Source: Candidatus Sumerlaeota bacterium (GTDB lineage: Bacteria > Sumerlaeota > Sumerlaeia > Sumerlaeales > Sumerlaeaceae). Taken from it: a stretch of DNA of 64,000 bases. Within the stretch, counting starts at the first letter, position 1; each line of letters begins with the position of its first letter. Positions 57,910 through 64,000 of the stretch are shown piece by piece. The stretch lies in assembly GCA_017161655.1 (NCBI GenBank), contig JADFCV010000010.1, positions 1-64,000 on the forward strand. The letters run 5' to 3'. The position numbers and the translations under genes are program-made. The notes under the pieces were generated by a model. That model made no database searches. It was not told the origin of the DNA and saw nothing but the letters and a program-made list of their open reading frames with translations.

Positions 57910-59874
57910 CTAGATTACGTCACGATTCTCAGGGAGGCGTCGGAAAGGATCAAAAAGCCTATCCAGCATCAAGGTCAGTTCCCAGCGTGGCACAAACTTA
58001 TCCGGCAGAAAGTTCACGTGCCATATTCCATCATAGAGTTCACGGCGATAAAGCGGCTCAATCCAACGTGCAGACCAATGCGTGTGCGGCATATCCAGGA
58101 AGCGGATTCTCACCTCCGGTACCGGCTCAATGCCTGCGCATCGGCATAGCAATGCAGCAAGCTCCGCACGCTTAACGTAGGCCTGGCTCTGACCATCCCG
58201 CACGTGTTGCAGCTCGGGCACTTCCCTCACCCATTCAGCAAGATGTTGCGCATAGAGCTCTCTTTGATCCTTGCGATAACCCGTGCCACCTTTTCCTGAG
58301 GCTTTTGTTACGAGCTCTGCTGCCTGTTCCCAAGTGAGGGAAGAATCCTTGCGGAACAAAAAATCCTCTTGATCAAAAACCACGCCGGCCAGAGCGAGCT
58401 TTTGTGCCTCCACAAAGATCCGATCTTCGACGTGAAGATCTTCGTAAGGGTAAAGCATCACCGCCCGCACGATCAAATACTCCTGCAGGTCACGAATACG
58501 AACTTCCTGCGGAGCAACGCCTGCCCGCACAGCAAGCGCCGCCGCAGCCCCAGCTGCCTGACCCATCAGAAGCACGATAGGTTGAAGCCGCGTGCAACCG
58601 TTTACGATGTGCGTAACACTGATACTCTTTTCGATCGCCATGAAGCCCTCAACATCGCGCGGGAAAAACACTCCGAAAGGCACCTGGAACTTCGCATTGG
58701 CGGGGTATTGCTCCTCAAAATAATTCGGGTGCCCCGAATGCGCGCGAGCATGATGGTGATCGAGGAAGTAATCACCGACCGCGATGGAATCGCGCTGGAG
58801 CGGCGGACGCGTCCCGTTACCAAATGCAGGAAGCACATCCTGCTCGCGCATCACGCGACTGCCCACGATCCTCCTGGTTTCGCGCACATAGGGAATGAAC
58901 GGCAGACCATCCGGCGTGGGGAATTCGTCGTCCGCAATCCCAAGCTCAGGGTGACCAAGCACCGTCTGCATGTAGTGGATAAAATTCAGCGTGTGCCGTT
59001 TTGCCCGCACAAACGCTTCTGCCCGTTTCGAGCGATCGAAAAACGCTAGGCTATCTGGAAAGTCGTTGGCATGGAACGGCCAGTTGATCATGTATTTGTG
59101 GCGCGGAAGTTTTCCGTAATCGATGAAGGTTTCCCACGTGTGAAGAGTGTGTGGGTGAGCGACGGATTCATCCACATCCAGAGCGGTTGCCCCGCGGAAA
59201 ACTGTTGGATCATAATCCTGTGAGGGTTCCACCGCCGGAGCGAGGCGCCCGTACGCTTTTTCATAATCTTTCACAATTGCCACATAGGTGACATCCTGAA
59301 TTTCTAAATCAGGTTTGTCCGGAGCGTCAGGCTCGCCCGTTTCGGAGCGCGCTTCTCGGCCAAGTCGGTGTTCGATGCCGGCCATTTCGATGATATCACC
59401 GAACTCCGTGGCCTCCATGGTTATGGCAGCATGCACTTCAAACTCCTCGCCGCTCTTGCTTCGAAAAGTGAGTCCACGAATGCGGTTGCCCTCGCGCAAC
59501 ACACTCGTAACTTGAGCTTCCAGGAAGAGTTGGATGAGCTCTTCGCGTTTCACGAGCCGTTCAAGAATCTGGGCCACGACGTGAGGTTCAAAAGCTGTCA
59601 GGGTCACCCAGCCTGTGCCTGTTTTGGCAGGGCCTCCGTAGTAGATTTCAATCTCGCGCACAATTTCGCGATAGATTCCGCACGTGAGAGTTCCCCAGTT
59701 TCCATCGAACGCCACGACGCCAGCGCTTGTGATCATGCCACCGAGCCAGGGCGTTTCTTCCACGAGAACGACTCTTGCCCCCATACGGGCCGCCTGAAGT
59801 GCGGCAGCTGTCCCGCCACAGCCACCGCCGGCAATCACAACATCCGTCCGAATAACGTTCCGTTTGCTCATCAT
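57910..59874 (-). CDS. FAD-dependent oxidoreductase with SLH-like C-terminus
   Basis: The 654-residue flavoprotein opens with 'VVIAGGGCGGTAAALQAARMGARVVLVEETPWLGGMITSAG', the FAD-binding motif of the FAD-dependent oxidoreductase family (often on polysaccharide-linked proteins). A substrate domain follows with 'WPFHANDFPDSLAFFDRSKRAEAFVRAKR' and 'VTHIVNGCTRLQPIVLLMGQAAGAAAALAVRAG'. The C-terminal 170 residues contain S-layer-homology-like modules, e.g. 'RFLDMPHTHWSARWIEPLYRRELYDG'. No signal peptide is visible, so surface location is unproven. Substrate unknown. It is upstream of, and on the same strand as, the ars operon, 126 bases before arsR. Confidence 0.85.
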   Translation of the reverse strand: MMSKRNVIRTDVVIAGGGCGGTAAALQAARMGARVVLVEETPWLGGMITSAGVVAFDGNWGTLTCGIYREIVREIEIYYGGPAKTGTGWVTLTAFEPHVVAQILERLVKREELIQLFLEAQVTSVLREGNRIRGLTFRSKSGEEFEVHAAITMEATEFGDIIEMAGIEHRLGREARSETGEPDAPDKPDLEIQDVTYVAIVKDYEKAYGRLAPAVEPSQDYDPTVFRGATALDVDESVAHPHTLHTWETFIDYGKLPRHKYMINWPFHANDFPDSLAFFDRSKRAEAFVRAKRHTLNFIHYMQTVLGHPELGIADDEFPTPDGLPFIPYVRETRRIVGSRVMREQDVLPAFGNGTRPPLQRDSIAVGDYFLDHHHARAHSGHPNYFEEQYPANAKFQVPFGVFFPRDVEGFMAIEKSISVTHIVNGCTRLQPIVLLMGQAAGAAAALAVRAGVAPQEVRIRDLQEYLIVRAVMLYPYEDLHVEDRIFVEAQKLALAGVVFDQEDFLFRKDSSLTWEQAAELVTKASGKGGTGYRKDQRELYAQHLAEWVREVPELQHVRDGQSQAYVKRAELAALLCRCAGIEPVPEVRIRFLDMPHTHWSARWIEPLYRRELYDGIWHVNFLPDKFVPRWELTLMLDRLFDPFRRLPENRDVI

Positions 59875-60055
59875 GGTGCGCTCTTTCTCAACACTGAGAA
59901 CGCCTTGCCAACTAAAAAAGAATTCGCATCTTACCCTCTACGATTGGTAAAATCCTTCGGTAATCGCCGGGCACAGGCAAAATAAGACTTGTGCGGCGGC
60001 TGCAGGGGATCAGGATTCAATAAGTCATACTGCAACACTGGAGAATTCTGGATAG

Positions 60056-62590
60056 ATGCAAGAAAACCGAGAGCAGATCCTCGTTCACGACATCGAAGAA
60101 GAAATGAAGGTTTCGTACCTCGATTACGCCATGAGCGTGATCGTGGGGCGGGCCCTGCCAGACGTGCGTGATGGCTTGAAGCCAGTGCACAGACGCGTGA
60201 TTTACGCGATGCACGAGCTTGGCTTTACCTCTACCCATAAATTCGAAAAGTCAGCCAAGAGCGTTGGTCACGTGATGGGTAATTACCACCCTCACGGTGA
60301 CCAGGCAATTTACGACACGCTCGTCCGCATGGCGCAGGACTTTTCCATGCGCTATCCGCTTATCGATGGTCAGGGAAACTTCGGTTCTGTGGACGGTGAT
60401 CCACCTGCCGCTATGCGTTACACCGAAGCCCGGCTTTCGAAATTTGCCGAGCTTCTCCTGCAGGATATCGAGAAAAACACCGTCGATTGGGCGCCAAACT
60501 ATGATGCCTCTGCCCTCGAACCCACCGTTTTGCCGAGCGCCTTTCCAAATCTTCTGTGCAATGGCAGCGATGGTATCGCTGTGGGCATGTCGACTCGGAT
60601 CCCGCCGCACAATCTTGGCGAAGTCGTCGATGCTTGCATTGCCCTTATCGACAAACCCAACGCCACCGTTGCCGAGTTAATGAAGCATTTGCCAGGGCCC
60701 GATTTTCCGACCGGCGGCTTCATCTGTGGGCGAAAGGGCATCGTCGATGCTTACACGACGGGGCGCGGGAGCATCGTGATGCGAGCCCGCGTCAATATCG
60801 AGCAACTTAAGGGCGGGCGCCAGGCGCTTATCGTTACGGAAATTCCTTATCAAGTTAACAAAGCGAAGCTCATCGAAAAAATTGCACAGCTCGTTCAGGA
60901 GAAAAAGATCACTGACATTTCGGACCTGCGCGATGAAAGCGACCGCACAGGCATGCGCATTGTGATCGAGCTCAAACGCGACGCCGTGCCCGAAATCGTC
61001 CTGAATAACCTCTACAAGCATACTCAGCTCCAGGAAACGTTCAACGTCATCCTGCTGGCTCTCGTCGACAATCGCCCTCGCTACCTGAGCCTGCCGCGCA
61101 TGATTCAGCTCTACCTGAATCATCGCCGCGACGTGGTCACTCGCCGCACGCGATACGAACTCGACCGCGCTCAAAAGCGTCTCCATATCGTCCAAGGGCT
61201 TTGCGTGGTTCAGGACAACATTGACTACGTCGTGAAAACAATCCGCGAGGCAGCGACTCCGGAAGATGCCAAGCAAAAGCTCATGTCCACATTGTGGATT
61301 CCGTTGGAAATGGTGCAGATTCTTGAACCGGAAGCCACGGAACCCAGAAATCTCAGCGCTGAGCAGGCCCAGGCGATTCTCGACATGCGTCTATCGCGTC
61401 TGACTCAGCTGGAAAAATCAAAACTCCTCGAAGAGCGCGATCAGTTGGTGGAATCGATTCTCAACTATCGGCGCATCCTGGGGGACATCCGCGAAGTGTG
61501 GGCCATTGTGCGGCAAGAACTTCTCGACATGAAAAAGAAATTTGCCGATGAGCGCCGCACGGAGATTACAGACGATGTTACCGATATCTCGATCGAGAGC
61601 CTCATCCCCGACGAGAACATGGTTATCACCATCAGCCACACTGGCTATATCAAACGCACGCCGACTGACCAGTACCGTCGGCAACGTCGGGGCGGCAAGG
61701 GGGTTGTCGGCGCGGAAACACGCGAACAGGATTGGGTAGAGCACCTCTTCATTGGCACAACCCACAATTACCTCATGTTCTTCACCGATAAGGGGCGCGC
61801 CTATTGGCTTAAGGTTTACGACATCCCGCAAGCCAATCGTCAGGCGCGTGGGCGGGCGATCGTGAACATGCTCGAAGTCCAGCCCGACGAAAAAATCTGC
61901 GCTGTACTGCCGGTGCGAGAATTCGATGATCAGCATTTCCTGCTGTTTGCTACGGCGAAGGGGCAAGTGTGTAAACAGTCCCTCGCGCTCTACAGTCATA
62001 TACGTCGCACCGGCATCAAAGCCATCAATATTGCCGAAGGCGATACCCTCGTCGATGTGAAGCTGACCAATGGGCAGCAAGAGATTATCTTGGCCACGCG
62101 GCGTGGCATGGCGATTCGCTTCCACGAGTCTGTCGTGCGCCCGATGGGACGCGACACCTCTGGTGTGCGGGGTATTCAGCTTAACAAAGGCGACGAAGTC
62201 ATTGGCCTCGAAACACCTCGCCCCGGAGCCACCCTGCTCACAGTGTGTGAGCGGGGCTATGGCAAGCGTAGCGCCATTGCCGATTATCGTATGACGAATC
62301 GCGGGGGTAAGGGCGTGATCAACATTCGTACGACCGAGCGCAACGGACTGGTTGTCGCCGTCAAGGAAGTGCTTGACGACGATGAGCTTATTGTCATGAC
62401 GCGCGAAGGTCGGGCAATTCGTCTGAAGGTTTCAGATATTCGCGTGATCTCCAGGAATACTCAAGGAGTGCGAATCATTGACATCGCTGAGGGGGACCTT
62501 GTGACGGGTGTGGCGCGTTTGGCTGAATCTGAGGACGAAGAGGAAAATGGCGAAGAAGAGCCGACCGACGAAAATACACCGCAAGAGTAG
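60056..62590 (+). CDS. gyrA: DNA gyrase subunit A
   Basis: The 844-residue type II topoisomerase subunit contains the catalytic Tyr122 ('[15 protein letters not shown]') and the quinolone region with '[20 protein letters not shown]'. Numbering coincides with E. coli, so residue 83 is Gln instead of Ser, while Asp87 is conserved. The C-terminal pinwheel holds the GyrA-box 'QRRGGKGV' (near residue 540) and beta-pinwheel repeats. The acidic end is '[12 protein letters not shown]'. It is divergent from the FAD-oxidoreductase gene. gyrB is not in the window. Confidence 0.97.
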   Translation: MQENREQILVHDIEEEMKVSYLDYAMSVIVGRALPDVRDGLKPVHRRVIYAMHELGFTSTHKFEKSAKSVGHVMGNYHPHGDQAIYDTLVRMAQDFSMRYPLIDGQGNFGSVDGDPPAAMRYTEARLSKFAELLLQDIEKNTVDWAPNYDASALEPTVLPSAFPNLLCNGSDGIAVGMSTRIPPHNLGEVVDACIALIDKPNATVAELMKHLPGPDFPTGGFICGRKGIVDAYTTGRGSIVMRARVNIEQLKGGRQALIVTEIPYQVNKAKLIEKIAQLVQEKKITDISDLRDESDRTGMRIVIELKRDAVPEIVLNNLYKHTQLQETFNVILLALVDNRPRYLSLPRMIQLYLNHRRDVVTRRTRYELDRAQKRLHIVQGLCVVQDNIDYVVKTIREAATPEDAKQKLMSTLWIPLEMVQILEPEATEPRNLSAEQAQAILDMRLSRLTQLEKSKLLEERDQLVESILNYRRILGDIREVWAIVRQELLDMKKKFADERRTEITDDVTDISIESLIPDENMVITISHTGYIKRTPTDQYRRQRRGGKGVVGAETREQDWVEHLFIGTTHNYLMFFTDKGRAYWLKVYDIPQANRQARGRAIVNMLEVQPDEKICAVLPVREFDDQHFLLFATAKGQVCKQSLALYSHIRRTGIKAINIAEGDTLVDVKLTNGQQEIILATRRGMAIRFHESVVRPMGRDTSGVRGIQLNKGDEVIGLETPRPGATLLTVCERGYGKRSAIADYRMTNRGGKGVINIRTTERNGLVVAVKEVLDDDELIVMTREGRAIRLKVSDIRVISRNTQGVRIIDIAEGDLVTGVARLAESEDEEENGEEEPTDENTPQE

Positions 62591-62646
62591 AATCAGCCCC
62601 ACGCGTCAGCCAGAGGCATGACTCTCTTTTGGCCGATAGCGAAGTT

Positions 62647-62691
62647 AAGGGACTCGCTGAGCGACCTCAAATGCTTCAGCGAGTCCCTTTT
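62647..62691 (+). terminator. Strong gyrA terminator
   Basis: A perfect 14-bp stem, AAGGGACTCGCTGA (62647-62660) with TCAGCGAGTCCCTT (62676-62689), closes a 15-base loop and is followed by TT. It lies 56 bases after the gyrA stop and before the convergent hslU, so it may serve both directions. Confidence 0.9.
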
Positions 62692-62755
62692 GTATGATCG
62701 TCCTCTCGCAAGTCTCATTATACGCAACATAGAGGCAAAGAAGTCGCTCAGTCGC

Positions 62756-64000
62756 TCAGAGGATGAACTTGCTCAGATCCTGGTTCTTCAAGATATCCTG
62801 GAGCCTCGTTTTGACGTAGTCCCGATCGATGACAACGTGCTTGGGGCCGTTTGGCTCACCCGCTTCGAAAAGAACGTCCTCCAGGACTTTTTCCATAACT
62901 GTATGCAGCCGGCGGGCGCCGATGTTCTCCGCCTGTTCGTTCACGAAGGCAGCGGCCTGAGCAATTTCATCAATGCCATCCTCGGTGAATTCCAGTTCGA
63001 CTCCTTCTGTGGCCAGGAGAGCGGTGTACTGACGCGTGAGCGCGTTCTGAGGCTCCCGCAGGATGCGCTTAAAATCTTCCACTCCTAATGGGCTTAACTC
63101 GCAGCGCAGTGGGAAACGTCCCTGCAGCTCAGGGATGAGATCACTTGGTTTGCTGATATGAAAGGCCCCTGCCGCAATGAAAAGAATATGGTCAGTGCGC
63201 ACGGGTCCATATTTCGTGTTCACCACACATCCCTCGACGATGGGGAGAATGTCGCGCTGCACCCCCTCGCGTGAGACATCCGGACCATGAGTCGAAGAAC
63301 GCCCGGCAATCTTATCAATTTCGTCGATGAAGATGATGCCGCTTTCCTGGGCTCGCTCGAGTGCCTCACGTGTGATCTTGTCCATATCAATGAGCGAGTC
63401 GAGAGCCTCTTGTGTGAGAATTTCCCGTGCTTCCTCCACGCGCACTCTTGTACGTTTTTCGCGCGGGGGGAAAAGCTTCTCGAACATGTTGCGGAACTCG
63501 CTGCCAAGGTCATCGAAGCTTCCCGACATTCCCCCTAATGGGCCAAGAACCTGCACTTCCGGACTATGCTTCACTTCAATTTCGATTTCTCGGTCGTCAA
63601 GTTTTCCGGCTCGTAGCCGTTCACGCATCTTTTCTCGATTCTTCAGCCACTGCTGTTCTCGCGTCAGCTCTGTCCCCTCAACGGCCGGAGGAATGTCATA
63701 ATAGGATTCGGGCTTCCCATCCACGATGCGAGTTTGGCGTGTGACCCCAGGGGGCGGAGGTAAAAGAATATCCAGGATGCGCTCTTCAGCTATCTGTTGG
63801 GCCCGCTCGAGGACCTCAGCACTTTTCTCGGCGCGAACAAGGCTGATAGCATTCTCCACGAGATCGCGAACCATGCTTTCGACGTCGCGTCCCACATAAC
63901 CAACTTCGGTGTACTTTGTAGCTTCCACTTTGATCATCGGGGCATTGGCCAGTTTTGCCAGTCGCCGGGCTATCTCCGTCTTCCCGACTCCTGTGGGGCC
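62756..64000 (-). CDS. hslU: ATP-dependent protease ATPase subunit HslU (N-terminus outside window)
   Basis: The frame is open from the window edge to a stop at 62756, giving 414 residues. It begins inside the Walker A motif ('[19 protein letters not shown]', from base 64000), so about 60 N-terminal residues are missing. '[25 protein letters not shown]', Walker B '[13 protein letters not shown]' and the C-terminal '[20 protein letters not shown]' identify HslU, the unfoldase of the HslUV peptidase. hslV should lie just beyond the window. The I-domain (about 110-220 of the visible part) is present. It is convergent with gyrA. Confidence 0.97.
   Translation of the reverse strand, partial: GPTGVGKTEIARRLAKLANAPMIKVEATKYTEVGYVGRDVESMVRDLVENAISLVRAEKSAEVLERAQQIAEERILDILLPPPPGVTRQTRIVDGKPESYYDIPPAVEGTELTREQQWLKNREKMRERLRAGKLDDREIEIEVKHSPEVQVLGPLGGMSGSFDDLGSEFRNMFEKLFPPREKRTRVRVEEAREILTQEALDSLIDMDKITREALERAQESGIIFIDEIDKIAGRSSTHGPDVSREGVQRDILPIVEGCVVNTKYGPVRTDHILFIAAGAFHISKPSDLIPELQGRFPLRCELSPLGVEDFKRILREPQNALTRQYTALLATEGVELEFTEDGIDEIAQAAAFVNEQAENIGARRLHTVMEKVLEDVLFEAGEPNGPKHVVIDRDYVKTRLQDILKNQDLSKFIL

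Noticed and set aside
1-64000. CRISPR arrays, insertion sequences, prophage or integrase genes
   Set aside because: None recognised: no repeated spacers, transposase, integrase or phage structural motif in any reading frame examined.

Overview
The window is a gene-dense bacterial chromosome segment with moderately high GC. It carries about 52 protein genes, one tRNA gene, four convincing hairpin terminators and no recognisable insertion sequence, prophage or CRISPR array. The organism looks Gram-negative or diderm, since it has TolB, a twitching ATPase of the PilT family, a lipoprotein and an O-antigen-ligase-like protein. Two class III prepilin-like proteins carry the 'NFLEAQ(V/I)RSK' signature after the hydrophobic helix and end in a 'YDPTNGTVS.GD' motif. 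These, with many TPR and beta-propeller proteins, suggest a lineage near the Sumerlaeota, Hydrogenedentota or PVC phyla. That placement is inference from protein style, not a proven assignment. TAG, TGA and TAA are all used as ordinary stops, so the standard bacterial code applies.

Layout. 0-13.5 kb holds mostly housekeeping and metabolic genes: a secreted lipocalin-like protein, a radical SAM/SPASM protein, a YraN nuclease, an ABC exporter pair, glycogen synthase, PhoH, a PgpH-type c-di-AMP phosphodiesterase, a YhiN/BaiN flavoprotein, an M16 peptidase and APS kinase. 13.5-18.4 kb is one giant gene for a membrane-spanning beta-propeller/TPR/Ser-Thr kinase, cut by a single in-frame amber codon inside the kinase domain. 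18.5-25.7 kb has an FMN reductase, a ThiE-like protein, threonine synthase, a response regulator with an NTF2-like output domain, and an overlapping glgC/glycosyltransferase/unknown-membrane-protein operon. 25.8-31.5 kb holds two prepilin genes, small membrane proteins, a propeller lipoprotein, a polytopic membrane protein and an LTxxQ protein. 31.5-40.1 kb is a signalling and scaffold region: FHA-GAF-PP2C phosphatase, GT2 enzyme, two large TPR membrane proteins and a double-receiver protein. 40.1-53.3 kb holds argB, aconitase, tolB, a helical repeat protein, spoVG-ispE-O-antigen ligase, bacilliredoxin, a DSP-like phosphatase and a pilT-type ATPase. 53.4-54.0 kb has tRNA-Ser(GCU), a 46-residue Cys-rich ORF and a strong terminator. 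54.0-57.8 kb is an arsenic/organoarsenical operon: arsR, arsP, arsE-, arsF- and arsG-like genes and a DGC-domain gene. A self-regulated promoter is visible, with a perfect palindrome between -35 and -10. 57.9-64 kb holds an FAD oxidoreductase with an SLH-like tail, gyrA and the 3' part of hslU.

How the parts may work together. The kinase, the FHA-containing PP2C phosphatase and the receiver proteins are plausible halves of phospho-signalling circuits. The prepilins and the PilT-type ATPase belong to type IV pilus or type II secretion-like machinery. GlgA and GlgC give glycogen synthesis from two separate loci. The ars operon combines trivalent-organoarsenical export (ArsP) with thiol/disulfide proteins and an ArsG-like exporter. 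The most notable items are the amber-interrupted kinase, the ars operon with its terminal DGC protein, the SLH-tailed flavoprotein and glutamine at GyrA position 83.
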